A model generated the notes under the pieces. The model was given only the letters and a program-made list of their open reading frames with translations. It had not been told where the DNA came from and did not search any database. Shown in pieces: positions 48,239-60,010 of a stretch of 64,000 bases of DNA. The number at the start of each line of letters is the position of its first letter. The first letter of the stretch is position 1. This DNA is from Bufo bufo (lineage: Eukaryota; Chordata; Amphibia; Anura; Bufonidae), in contig NC_053390.1 of the NCBI RefSeq assembly GCF_905171765.1, positions 592,869,793 through 592,933,792 on the forward strand, read 5' to 3'. A program made the translations under genes and the position numbers.

Positions 48239-51200
48239 ATGAGGAAAACATCTAGTAAGGGACGCGGACGCGGACGTGGACATGGTCGTGGTGGTGTTAG
48301 TGGACCCTCTGGTGCTGGGAGAGGACGTGGCCGTTCTGCCACAGCCACACGTCCTAGTGTACCAACTACCTCAGATCCCAGTAGAATTTACAGCCATATT
48401 TGGTGGGGCCCAATGCCGTTCTAAGGATGGTAAGGCCTGAGCAGGTACAGGCATTAGTCAATTGGGTAGCCGACAGTGCATCCAGCACGTTCACATTATC
48501 TCCCACCCAGTCTTCTGCAGAAAGCGCACAGATGGCGCATGAAAACCAAGCCCATCAGTCTGTCACATCACCCCCATGCATATCAGGGAAACTGTCTGAG
48601 CCTCAAGTTATGCAGCAGTCTCTTATGCTGTTTGAAGACTCTGCTGCCAGTGTTTCCCAAGGGCATCCACCTAGCCCTTCCCCAGGGGTGGAAGAGATAG
48701 AATGCACTAACGCACAACCATTTATGTTTCCTGATGATGAGGACATGGGAATACCACCTCAGCACGTCTCTGATGATGACGAAACACAGGTGCCAACTGC
48801 TGCGTCTTTCTGCAGTGTGCAGACTGAACAGGAGGTCAGGGATCAAGACTGGGTGGAAGACGATGCAGAGAACGATAAGGTCCTAGACCCCACATGGAAT
48901 GAAGGTCGTGCCACTAACTTTCACAGTTCAGAGGAAGAGGCAGTGGTGAGACCGAGCCAACAGCGTAGCAAAAGAGGGAGCAGTGGGCAAAATCAGAACA
49001 CCCGCCGCCAAGAGACTACGCCTGCTACTGACCGCCGCCATTTGGGACCGAGCACCCCAAAGGCAGCTTCAAGGAGTTCCCTGGCATGGCACTTCTTCAA
49101 ACAATGTGCTGACGACAAGACCCGAGTGGTTTGCACGCTGTGCCATCAGAGCCTGAAGCGAGGCATTAACGTTCTGAACCTTAGCACAACCTGCATGACC
49201 AGGCACCTGCATGCAAAGCATGAACTGCAGTGGGGTAAACACCTTAAAAACAAGGAAGTCACTCAGGCTCCCCCTGCTACCTCTTCTGCTGCTGCCGCCT
49301 CGGCCTCTTCTGCTGCTGCCGCCGCCTCGGCCTCTTCCTCCGCCTCTGGAGGGACGTTGGCACTTGCCGCCCAGCAAACATGGGATGTACCACCAACACC
49401 ACCACCTGCGTCACCAAGCATCTCAACCATGTCACACGGCAGCGTTCAGATCTCCATCTCACAAACATTTGAGAGAAAGCGTAAATTCCCACCTAGCCAC
49501 CCTCGATCCCTGGCCCTGAATGCCAGCATTTCTAAACTACTTGCCTATGAAATGCTGTCATTTAGGCTGGTGGACACACACAGCTTCAAACAGCTCATGT
49601 CGCTTGCTGTCCCACAGTGTGTTGTTCCCAGCCGGCACTACTTCTCCAAGAGAGCCGTACCTTCCCTGCACAACCAAGTATCCGATAAAATCAAGTGTGC
49701 ACTGCGCAACGCCATCTGTGGCAAGGTCCACCTAACCACAGATACGTGGACCAGTAAGCACGGCCAGGGACGCTATATCTCCCTAACTGCACACTGGGTA
49801 AATGTAGTGGCGGCTGGGCCCCAGGCGGAGAGCTGTTTGGCGCACGTCCTTCCGCCGCCAAGGATCGCAGGGCAACATTCTTTGCCTCCTGTCTCCTCCT
49901 CCTCCTACTCAGCTTCCTCCTCCTCTTCTTTCACCTGCTCATCCAGTCAGCCACACACCTTCACCACCAACTTCAGCACAGCCCGGGGTAAACGTCAGCA
50001 GGCCATTCTGAAACTCATATGTTTGGGGGACAGGCCCCACACCGCACAGGAGTTGTGGCGGGGTATAGAACAACAGACCGACGAGTGGTTGCTGCCGGTG
50101 AGCCTCAAGCCTGGCCTGGTGGTGTGCGATAATGGGCGAAATCTCGTTGCAGCTCTGGGACTAGCCGGTTTGATGCATATCCCTTGCCTGGCGCATGTGC
50201 TGAATTTGGTGGTGCAGAAGTTCATTCACAACTACCCCGACATGTCAGAGCTGCTGCATAAAGTGCGGGCCGTCTGGTCGCGCTTCCGGCGTTCACACCC
50301 TGCCGCTGCTCGCCTGTCTGCGCTACAGCGTAACTTCGGCCTTCCCGCTCACTGCCTCATATGCAACGTGCCCACAAGGTGGAACTCCACCTTGCACATG
50401 CTGGACAGACTGTGCGAGCAGCAGCAGGCCATAGTGGAGTTTCAGCTGCAGCACGCACGGGTCAGTCGCACTGCAGATCAGCCCCACTTCACCACCAATG
50501 ACTGGGCCTCCATGCGAGACCTGTGTGCCCTGTTGCGCTGTTTTGAGAACTCCACCAACATGGCCAGTGGCGATGACGCCGTTATCAGCGTTACAATACC
50601 ACTTCTATGTCTCATTGAGAAAACACTTAGGGCGATGATGGAAGAGGAGGTGGCCCACGAGGAAGAGTAGGAAGAGGGGTCATTTTTAGCACTTTCAGGC
50701 CAGTCTCTTCGAAGTGACTCAGAGGGAGGTTTTTTGCAACAGCAGAGGCCAGGTACAAATGTGGGCAGACAGGGCCCACTACTGGAGGACGAGGAGGACG
50801 AGGATGAGGAAGAGGTGGAGGAGGATGAGGATGAAGCAGGTTCACAGCGGGCTGGCACCCAACACAGCCCGGGCCCATCACTGGTGCGTGGCTGGGGGGA
50901 AACACAGGACGATGACGATACGCCTCCCACAGAGGACAGCTTGTCCTTACCTCTGGGCAGCCTGGCACACATGAGCGACTACATGCTGCAGTGCCTGCGC
51001 AACGACAGCAGAGTTGCCCACATTTTAACGTGTGCGGACTACTGGGTTGCCACCCTGCTGGATCCACGGTGCAAAGACAATGTGCCCACCTTACTTCCTA
51101 CACTGGAGCGTGATAGGAAGATGCGCGAGTACAAGCGCACGTTGGTAGACGCGCTACTGAGAGCATTCCCAAATGTCACAGGGGAACCAGTGGAAGCCCA

Positions 51201-51663
51201 AGGCGAAGGCAGAGGAGGAGCAAGAGGTCGCCAACGCAGCTGTGTCACGGCCAGCTCCTCTGAGGGCAGGGTTAGCATGGCAGAGATGTGGAAAAGTTTT
51301 GTCACCACGCCACAGCTAACTGCACCACCACCTGATACGGAACGTGTTAGCAGGAGGCAACATTTCAATAACATGGTGGAACAGTACCTGTGCACACCCC
51401 TCCACGTACTGACTGATGGTTCGGCCCCATTCAACTTCTGGGTCTCCAAATTGTCCACGTGGCCAGAGCTAGCCTTTTATGCCTTGGAGGTGCTGGCCTG
51501 CCCGGCGGCCAGCGTTTTGTCTGAACGTGTATTCAGCACGGCAGGGGGCGTCATTACAGACAAACGCAGCCGCCTGTCTACAGCCAATGTGGACAAGCTG
51601 ACGTTCATAAAAATGAACCAGGCATGGATCCCACAGGACCTGTCCATCCCTTGTGCAGATTAG
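48239..51663 (+). pseudogene. hAT transposase D, BED-finger type, nearly intact
   Basis: ATG 48239 opens an Arg-Gly-rich leader (MRKTSSKGRGRGRGHGRG). A 7-bp deletion near 48385, visible by comparison with relic A, shifts the frame. From there one frame (48400-51663, 1087 codons) runs to the end with a single amber at 50668-50670 in a Glu run. Counting from 48400: BED zinc finger about 226-275 (W230, C245, C248, H269, H274), Ala/Ser linker, first catalytic Asp D448 (TTDTWTSKHGQG), second Asp D577 (VVCDNGRN), acidic insertion around the amber, and the C-terminal hAT dimerisation region (WPELAFYALEVLACPAASV, SERVFSTAG). It is the transposase of an Ac-like hAT. Two lesions keep it from full-length expression. 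A start at 48400 would need a TTG codon. Confidence 0.9.
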
Positions 51664-51764
51664 ACATTAACTACCTCCCCTTAACAATATATTATTGTAC
51701 TCCAGGGCACTTCCTCATTCAATCCTATTTTTATTTTCATTTATCATTATATCGCGGGGCAACC

Positions 51765-54700
51765 CAAAGTTGAATGAACCTCTCCTCTGCCTGGGTGCCT
51801 GGGCCTAAATATGTGACAGTGGCCTGTTCCAGTGGTGGGTAACGTGAAGCCTGATTCTCTGCTATGACATGAAGACTGATTCTGTGCTGACATGAAACCA
51901 GATTCTCTGTTACGGGACCTCTCTCCTCTGTCTGGGTGACGGGGCCTAAATATGTGACAGTGGCCTGTTCCAGTGGTGGGTGACGTGAAGCCTGATTCTC
52001 TGCTATGACATGAAGACTGATTCTCTGCTGACATGAAGCCAGATTCTCTGTTACGGGACCTCTCTCCTCTGTCTGGGTGCCGGGGCCTAAATATGTGACA
52101 GTGGCCTGTTCCAGTGGTGGGTGACGTGAAGCCTGATTCTCTGCTATGACATGAAGACTGATTCTCCGCTGACATGAAGCCAGATTCTCTGTTACGGGAC
52201 CTCTCTCCTCTGCCTGGGTGCCTGGGCCTAAATATGTGACAGTGGCCTGTTCCAGTGGTGGGTGACGTGAAGCCTGATTCTCTGCTATGACATGAAGACT
52301 GATTCTCGCTGACATGAAGCCAGATTCTCTGTTACGGGACCTCTCTCCTCTGTCTGGGTGCCGGGGCCTAAATATGTGACAGTGGCCTGTTCCAGTGGTG
52401 GGTGACGTGAAGCCTGATTCTCTGCTATGACATGAAGACTGATTCTCTGCTGACATAAAGCCAGATTCTCTGTTACGGGACCTCTCTCCTCTGTCTGGGT
52501 GTCGGGGCCTAAATATGTGACAGTGGCCTGTTCCAGTGGTGGGTGACGTGAAGCCTGATTCTCTGCTGTGACATGAAGACTGATTCTCTGCTGACATGAA
52601 GCCAGATTCTCTGTTACGGGACCTCTCTCCTCTGTCTGGGTGCCTGGGCCTAAATATGTGACAGTGGCCTGTTCAGTGGTGGGTGACGTGAAGCCTGATT
52701 CTCTGCTATGACATGAAGACTGATTCTCTGCTGACATGAAGCCAGATTCTCTGTTACGGGACCTCTCTCCTCTACCTGGGTGCCTGGGCCTAAATATGTG
52801 ACAGTGGCCTGTTCCAGTGGTGGGTGACGTGAAGCCTGATTCTCTGCTATGACATGAAGACTGATTCTGTGCTGACATGAAGCCAGATTCTCTGTTACGG
52901 GACCTCTCTCCTCTGTCTGGGTGCCGGGGCCTAAATATGTGACAGTGGCCTGTTCCAGTGGTGGGTGACGTGAAGCCTGATTCTCTGCTATGACATGAAG
53001 ACTGATTCTCTGCTGACATGAAGCCAGATTCTCTGTTACTGGACCTCTCTCCTCTGCCTGGGTGCCTGGGCCTAAATATGTGACAGTGGCCTGTTCCAGT
53101 GGTGGGTGACGTGAAGCCTGATTCTCTGCTATGACATGAAGACTGATTCTCTGCTGACATGAAGCCAGATTCTCTGTTACGGGACCTCACTCCTCTGTCT
53201 GGGTGCCGGGGCCTAAATATGTGACAGTGGCCTGTTTCAGTGGTGGGTGACGTGAAGCCTGATTCTCTGCTATGACATGAAGACTGATTCTCTGCTGACA
53301 TGAAGCCAGATTCTCTGTTACGAGACCTCTCTCCTCTGCCTGGGTGCCTGGGCCTAAATATGTGACAGTGGCCTGTTCCAGTGGTGGGTGACGTGAAGCC
53401 TGATTCTCTGCTATGACATGAAGACTGATTCTGTGCTGACATGAAGGCCAGATTCTCTGTTACGGGACCTCTCTCCTCTGTCTGGTTGCCGGGGCCTAAA
53501 TATGTGACAGTGGCCTGTTCCAGTGGTGGGTGACGTGAAGCCTGATTCTCTGCTATGACATGAAGACTGATTCTGTGCTGACATGAAGCCAGATTCTCTG
53601 TTACGGGACCTCTCTCCTCTGCCTGGGTGCTTGGGCCTAAATATGTGACAGTGGCCTGTTCCAGTGGTGGGTGACGTGAAGCCTGATTCTCTGCTATGAC
53701 ATGAAGACTGATTCTCTGCTGACATGAAGCCAGATTCTCTGTTACGGGACCTCTCTCCTCTGTCTGGGTGCCGGGGCCTAAATATGTGACAGTGGCCTGT
53801 TCCAGTGGTGGGTGACGTGAAGCCTGATTCTCTGCTATGACATGAAGACTGATTCTCTGCTGACATGAAGCCAGATTCTCTGTTATGGGACCTCTCTCCT
53901 CTGCCTGGGTGCCTGGGACCTAAATATGTGACAGTGGCCTGTTCCAGTGGTGGGTGACGTGAAGCCTGATTCTCTGCTATGACATGAAGACTGATTCTCT
54001 GCTGACATGAAGCCAGATTCTCTGTTAAGGGACCTCTCTCCTCTGCCTGGGTGCCTGGGACCTAAATATGTGACAGTGGCCTGTTCCAGTGGTGGGTGAC
54101 GTGAAGCCTGATTCTCTGCTATGACATGAAGACTGATTCTGTGCTGACATGAAGCCAGATTCTCTGTTACGGGACCTCTCTCCTCTGTCTGGGTGCCGGG
54201 GCCTAAATATGTGACAGTGGCCTGTTCCAGTGGTGGGTGACGTGAAGCCTGATTCTCTGCTATGACATGAAGACTGATTCTCTGCTGACATGAAGCCAGA
54301 TTCTCTGTTACGGGACCTCTCTCCTCTGCCTGGGTGCCTGGGACCTAAATATGTGACAGTGGCCTGTTCCAGTGGTGGGTGACGTGAAGCCTGATTCTCT
54401 GCTATGACATGAAGACTGATTCTCCGCTGACATGAAGCCAGATTCTCTGTTACGGGACCTCTCTCCTCTGCCTGGGTGCCTGGGACCTAAATATGTGACA
54501 GTGGCCTGTTCCAGTGGTGGGTGACGTGAAGCCTGATTCTCTGCTATGACATGAAGACTGATTCTCTGCTGACATGAAGCCAGATTCTCTGTTAATGGAC
54601 CTCTCTCCTCTGCCTGGGTGCCTGGGCCTAAATATGTGACAGTGGCCTGTTCCAGTGGTGGGTGACGTGAAGCCTGATTCTCTGCTATGACATGAAGACT

Positions 54701-55915
54701 GATACTCTGCTGACATGAAGCCAGATTCTCTGTTACGGGACCTCACTCCTCTGTCTGGGTGCCAGGGCCTAAATATGTGACAGTGGCCTGTTTTAGTGGT
54801 GGGTGACGTGAAGCCTGATTCTCTGCTATGACATGAAGACTGATTCTCTGCTGACATGAAGCCAGATTCTCTGTTACGAGACCTCTCTCCTCTGCCTGGG
54901 TGCCTGGGCCTAAATATGTGACAGTGGCCTGTTCCAGTGGTGGGTGACGTGAAGCCGGATTCTCTGCTATGACATGAAGACTGATTCTGTGCTGACATGA
55001 AGCCAGATTCTCTGTTACGGGACCTCTCTCCTCTGTCTGGTTGCCGGGGCCTAAATATGTGACAGTGGCCTGTTCCAGTGGTGGGTGACGTGAAGCCTGA
55101 TTCTCTGCTATGACATGAAGACTGATTCTGTGCTGACATGAAGCCAGATTCTCTGTTACGGGACCTCTCTCCTCTGCCTGGGTGCTTGGGCCTAAATATG
55201 TGACAGTGGCCTGTTCAGTGGTGGGTGACGTGAAGCCTGATTCTCTGCAATGACATGAAGACTGATTCTCTGCTGACATGAAGCCAGATTCTCTGTTACG
55301 GGACCTCTCTCCTCTGTCTGGGTGCCGGGGCCTAAATATGTGACAGTGGCCTGTTCCAGTGGTGGGTGACGTGAAGCCTGATTCTCTGCTATGACATGAA
55401 GACTGATTCTCTGCTGACATGAAGCCAGATTCTCTGTTACGGGACCTCTCTCCTCTGCCTGGGTGCCTGGGACCTAAATATGTGACAGTGGCCTGTTCCA
55501 GTGGTGGGTGACGTGAAGCCTGATTCTCTGCTATGACATGAAGACTGATTCTCTGCTGACATGAAGCCAGATTCTCTGTTACGGGACCTCTCTCCTCTGC
55601 CTGGGTGCCTGGGACCTAAATATGTGACAGTGGCCTGTTCCAGTGGTGGGTGACGTGAAGCCTGATTCTCTGCTATGACATGAAGACTGATTCTGTGCTG
55701 ACATGAAGCCAGATTCTCTGTTACGGGACCTCTCTCCTCTGTCTGGGTGCCGGGGCCTAAATATGTGACAGTGGCCTGTTCCAGTGGTGGGTGACATGAA
55801 GCCTGATTCTCTGCTATGACATGAAGACTGATTCTCTGCTGACATGAAGCCAGATTCTCTGCAATGGCATGAAGAGACTGATTCTCTGCTGACGTGAAGC
55901 CAGATTCTCTGCTAT
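51765..55915. repeat. 141-bp tandem array, about 29 units, in hAT D 3' region
   Basis: The TACGGGACCTCTCTCC block recurs every 141 bp (51911, 52052, 52193 and onward) with occasional one-base differences. Each unit has TAAATATGTGACAGTGG, TTCCAGTGGTGGGTGACG and three 23-27 bp sub-repeats of the type TGAAG(C/A)C(T/A)GATTCTCTG. As 141 is divisible by three, long minus-strand frames arise (up to 385 codons, 52285-53442) with a 47-residue period. These have no coding meaning. Variant positions (GTCTGGGTGCCGGGG against GCCTGGGTGCCTGGG) alternate in patches, suggesting spread of multi-unit blocks. Element A has no such array. Confidence 0.95.
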
Positions 55916-56218
55916 GGGACCTCTGTCCAATTGATGTTGGTTAATTTTTATTTTTTAAATTTTTATTTTAATTCATTTCCCTATCCACATTTGTTTGCAG
56001 GGGATTTACCTACATGTTGCTGCCTTTTGCAGCCCTCTAGCTCTTTCCTGGGCTGTTTTACAGCCTTTTTAGTGCCGAAAAGTCTGGTTCCCATTGACTT
56101 CAATGAGGTTCGGGTTCGGGACGAAGTTTGGGTCGGGTTCGGATCCCGAACCCGAACATTTCCGGGAAGTTCGGCCGAACTTCTCGAACCCGAGCATCCA
56201 GGTGTTCGCTCAACTCTA

Positions 56219-56392
56219 AAGGCGAACCTAAAAAACCTTTAGCTCATATTTGAAGCCACCAAATACTTAGTAGAAGTGCACAAATAGTCCCACAACATGG
56301 ACAGTGACATATTAGAGGGGAATCAATGACAAAAATTCAAACTAAAAATATGTGTCTTAATCATGGGACATTTTTATGCATCTTAACCCCTT
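56219..56392. other. Target DNA between hAT D and the TTAA element
   Basis: A short non-repetitive-looking spacer beginning AAGGCGAA. Its other half would be the DNA from 60011 onward if the TTAA element were absent. No gene. Confidence 0.4.
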
Positions 56393-56888
56393 AAGGACCG
56401 GGCTCATTTTCACCTTAAGGACCAGGCCATTTTTTGGAAATCTGACCAGTGTCACTTTAAGTGCTAATAACTTTAAAACGCTTTGACTTATCCAGGCCAT
56501 TCTAAGATTGTTTTTTCGTCACATATTGTACTTCATGACACTGGTAAAATGAAGTCAAAAAAATTATTTTTTTTGCACAAAAAAAATACTTAATTTACCA
56601 AAAATTTTGAAAAATTTGCAAATTTCAAAGTTTCAGTTTCTCTACTTCTGTAATACATAGTAATACCCCAAAAAATTGTGATGACTTTACATTCCCCATA
56701 TGTCTACTTCATGTGTGAATTGTTTTGGGAATGATATTTTATTTTTTGGGGATGTTATAAGGCTTAGAAGTTTAGAAGCAAATCTTGAAATTTTTCAGAA
56801 ATTTACAAAAACTAAATTTTTAGGGACCAGTTCAAGTCTGAAGTCGATTTGCGAGGCTTACATAATAGAAACCACCCAAAAATGACCC

Positions 56889-58075
56889 CATCTAAGAAAC
56901 TACACCCCTCAAGGTATTCAAAACTGATTTTGCATACATTATTAACCCTTTAGGTGTTGCACAAGAGTTATTGGCAAATGGGGAGGAAATTTGAGAATTT
57001 AATTTTTTTGTCTAATTTTTCATTTTAACCCATTTTTTCCACTAACAAAGCAAGGGTTAACAGCCAAACAAGATTGTATCTTTATTGCCCTGACTCTGCC
57101 GTTTACAGAAACACCCAATATGTGGCCGTAAACTACTGTACGGGCACACAGTAGGGCGTAGAGTGAAAGGTGCGCCGTATGGTTTTTGGAAGGCTGATTT
57201 TTATGGACTGGTTTTTTGACACCATGTCCCATTTGAAGCCCCCTGATGCACCCCTAGAGGAGAAACTCCCTAAAAGTGACCCATCTAAGAAACTACACCC
57301 CTCAAGGTATTCAAAACTGATTTTACATACGTCGTTAACCCTTTAGGTGTTGCACAAGAGTTATTGGCAAATGGGGATGAAATTTGAGAATTTCATTTTT
57401 TTGCCTAATTTTCAAATTGAACCCATTTTTTCCACTAACAAAGCAAGGGTTAACAGCCAAACAAGACTGTATCTTTATTGCCCTGACTCTGCTGTTTACA
57501 GAAACACCCCATATGTGGCCGTAAACTACTGTACGGGCACACAGTAGGGCGTAGAGTGAAAGGTGCGCCGTTTGGTTTTTGGAAGGCTGATTTTGCTGGA
57601 CTGTTTTTTTGACACCATGTCCCATTTGAAGCCCCCCTGATGCACCCCTAGAGTAGAAACTCCATAAAAGTGACCCCATCTAAGAAACTACACCCTTCAA
57701 GGTATTCAAAACTGATTTTACAAACGTTGTTAACCCTTTAGGTGTTGCACAAGATTTAATGGAAAATAGAGACACAATTTCAAAATTTCTAATTTTTGGC
57801 AGATTTTCCATTTTAATATTTTTTTTCCAGTTACAAAGCAAGGGTTAACAGCCAAACAAAACTCATTATTTATGGCCCTGATTCTGTAGTTTACAGAAAC
57901 ACCCCATATGTGGTCGTAAACAGCTGTACAGGCACACGGCAGGGTGCAGAAGGAAAGGAATGCCATACGGTTTTTGGAAGGCAGATTTTGCTGGACTGGT
58001 TTTTTTGACACCATGTCCCATTTGAAGCCCCCCTGATGCACCCCTAGAGTGGAAACTCCAAAAAAGTGACTCCAT
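56889..58075. repeat. Tandem array of 394-bp units, three copies
   Basis: The CATCTAAGAAACTACACCC block recurs at 56889, 57282 and 57677 with a decayed form near 58072 (spacing 393-395 bp). Units share TTAACCCTTTAGGTGTTGCA, AACAAAGCAAGGGTTAACAG, CCGTAAACTACTGTACGGGC and CACCATGTCCCATTTGAAGC. The third unit is the most diverged. Confidence 0.9.
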
Positions 58076-58269
58076 TTTAGAAACTACAGGATAGGGTGGC
58101 AGTTTTGTTGGTACTAGTTTAGGGTACATATGATTTTTGGTTGCTCTATATTACACTTTTTGTGCAGCAAGGTAACAAGAAATAGCTTTTTTGGCACGTT
58201 TTTTTTTTTGTTATTTACAACATTCATCTGACAGGTTAGATCATGGGGTAATTTTATAGAGCAGGTTGT

Positions 58270-58995
58270 CACGGACGCGGCGATACCTAATATGTATACA
58301 TTTTTTTTTATTTATGTAAGTTTTATACAATAACTTCATTTTTAAAACCAAAAAAATGTTTTAGTGTCTCCATAGTCTAAGAGCCATAGTTTTTTCAGTT
58401 TTTGGGCGATTATCTTGAGTAGGGTCTCATTTTTTGCGGGATGAGATGACGGTTTGATTGGCACTATTTTGGGGTGCATATGACTTTTTGATCGCTTGCT
58501 ATTACACTTTTTGTGACGTAAAATGGCAAAAAATGGCTTTTTTTACACTGTTTTTATTTTTATTTTTTTTACGGTGGTCATCTGAGGGGTTAGGTCATGT
58601 GATATTTTTATAGAGCCGGTCGATACGGACGCGGCGATACCTAATATGTATACTTTTTTTTTATTTATGTAAGTTTTACACAATGATTTCATTTTTGAAA
58701 CAAAAAAAAAATCATGTTTTAGTGTTTCCATAGTCTAAGAGCCATAGTTTTTTCAGCTTTTGGGCGATTATCTTGAGTAGGGTCTCATTTTTTGCGGGAT
58801 GAGATGACGGTTTGATTGGTACTATTTTGGTGTACATGCGACTTTTTTGATCACTTTTATTACCTTTTTTGGGAAGTAAGGTGGGCAAAATTTCAATTTT
58901 CTCATAGTTTTTATTTTTTTATTTTTATGGCGTTCACCGTGCGGGGAAAGTAACATAACCATTTTATAGATCAGGTCGTTACGGACGCGGCGATA
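58270..58995. repeat. Tandem array of 355-bp units
   Basis: GACGCGGCGATACCTAATATG recurs near 58273, 58628 and 58983 (spacing 355 bp). Units include AGTCTAAGAGCCATAG and GGGTCTCATTTTTTGCGGGA blocks. Two full units are present, and the last start leads into unique sequence. Confidence 0.85.
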
Positions 58996-59440
58996 TCTAA
59001 TATGTGTAGTTTATTTTATTTTTTTAATTTTTATTCAGTGATAAATGTGTTTTTTTTTATCTGAACTTTTTTCACTTTTTTTTTACATTTTTTTGACCCA
59101 GACCCACTTGGTTCTTGAAGATCCAGTGGGTCTGATGTCTGTATAATACAGTACAGTACAATATATATTGTTCTGTACTGTATTTTACTTACACTGAACA
59201 GATCTATGCTTTCAGCACAGATCTGTTCAGCACCATGGACAGCAGGACGCCTGAGCAGGCGTCCTGTTGCCATGGGAACCCTCCCCGTCTGCTCAGAACT
59301 TCGCAGACGGGGAAGGGTAAGCACGGGGCTGAGGGGGGCTCTCTGGGGGCTCTCTCCCTCTCCATCGGGGGGCTGCAAAGGCACAGCAGCCCCCCGATGA
59401 AGAGGGAGTGAGCTCCCTTACCGATGACAGTTAACTTTTT

Positions 59441-59991
59441 CCATACAGCGGTCCGTACGGACCGCGGTATGGAAAGGGTTAAACGGCTGACATCTGCACA
59501 GATGTCAGCCGTTTATACCAGGGTGCCAGCAATGTGCTGGCACCCTGGTATAACCACTAGAAGCCAACGATCATTCATGGGAGGCGGGCGGGGGATCGCG
59601 ATCCCGCCTGCCGCACCGCCCGCCTCCCGCAACGCCCCCACCGCATGCGACACCCCCAAATCATGCAGGGGTGCAGGGGGGGGGGTAAAAAATATAGATT
59701 TTAGCCACTCTAAAGTTTCTGATCCCCGCGGTCAGGGACCGCGGGCATCAGAAACTGCAAAAAGCGCAGCAAACCGCAGGTCTGAATTGACCTGCGGTTT
59801 GCTGCGATCGCCGACACGGGGGGGTCACATCACCCCCCCTGGCGTTGTCACAGGATGCCGGCTGAAGGATTTCAGCCGAAATCCCGTTCCGTTTAACCCC
59901 TCGGGCGCCGGAATCCCGATTTAAAAGTTAGGACGTACCGGTACGTCCTTGGTCCTTAAGGACTCGGGAAATAGGGCGTACCGGTACGTCC
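59441..59991. repeat. String of perfect hairpins near the TTAA element right end
   Basis: Consecutive palindromes: 59441-59472 (CCATAC.GCGGTCC / GGACCGC.GTATGG), 59481-59514 (16-bp perfect stem, 2-nt loop), 59514-59552 (18-bp perfect stem, ATG loop), 59714-59756 (AGTTTCTGAT / ATCAGAAACT with CCGCGGTC / GACCGCGG inside), 59765-59806 (18-bp perfect stem, 6-nt loop), 59931-59948 (GGACGTACCGGTACGTCC) and about 59975-59991 (nearly the same). Stems are perfect although the interior of the element is decayed, which hints at youth or constraint. Confidence 0.85.
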
Positions 59992-60010
59992 TATGTCCTT
60001 AAGGGGTTAA

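Larger units (their letters stand above)
46466..56218 (+). mobile_element. hAT element D, lacking its 5' terminus, 9.75 kb
   Basis: It starts inside the leader (GGCCATCACAGCCATGCC, which lies about 180 bp from the left end in element A) and ends with the right terminal repeat, read inward TAGAGTTGAGCGAACACC, at 56218. Order: hairpin, 67-78 bp tandem units, 294-bp tandem units, transposase (48239-51663), 141-bp tandem units (51765-55915), and a 3' tail similar to that of A (TTCATTTCCCTATCCACATTTG and GTTCGGG-rich end). The large size comes from the arrays. Confidence 0.8.
56393..60010. mobile_element. Non-autonomous TTAA (piggyBac-like) element, 3.6 kb
   Basis: The left end is TTAACCCCTTAAGGACCGGG and the right end, read inward, TTAACCCCTTAAGGACATAG, so 16 bp of perfect terminal inverted repeat including the TTAA target. 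No transposase frame is present. Inside are two tandem arrays (56889-58075 and 58270-58990), an AT-rich part and a GC-rich string of hairpins at the right (59441-59991). TTAA specificity points to piggyBac or a similar superfamily. The ends differ from those of the piggyBac at 16053, so it belongs to another family. Confidence 0.75.

Noticed and set aside
52285..53442. Minus-strand frame of 385 codons (and similar frames 51737-52597, 54450-55139, 54743-55420)
   Set aside because: Pure product of the 141-bp tandem repeat whose length is divisible by three. Frame switches follow unit-length indels and no domain is present.
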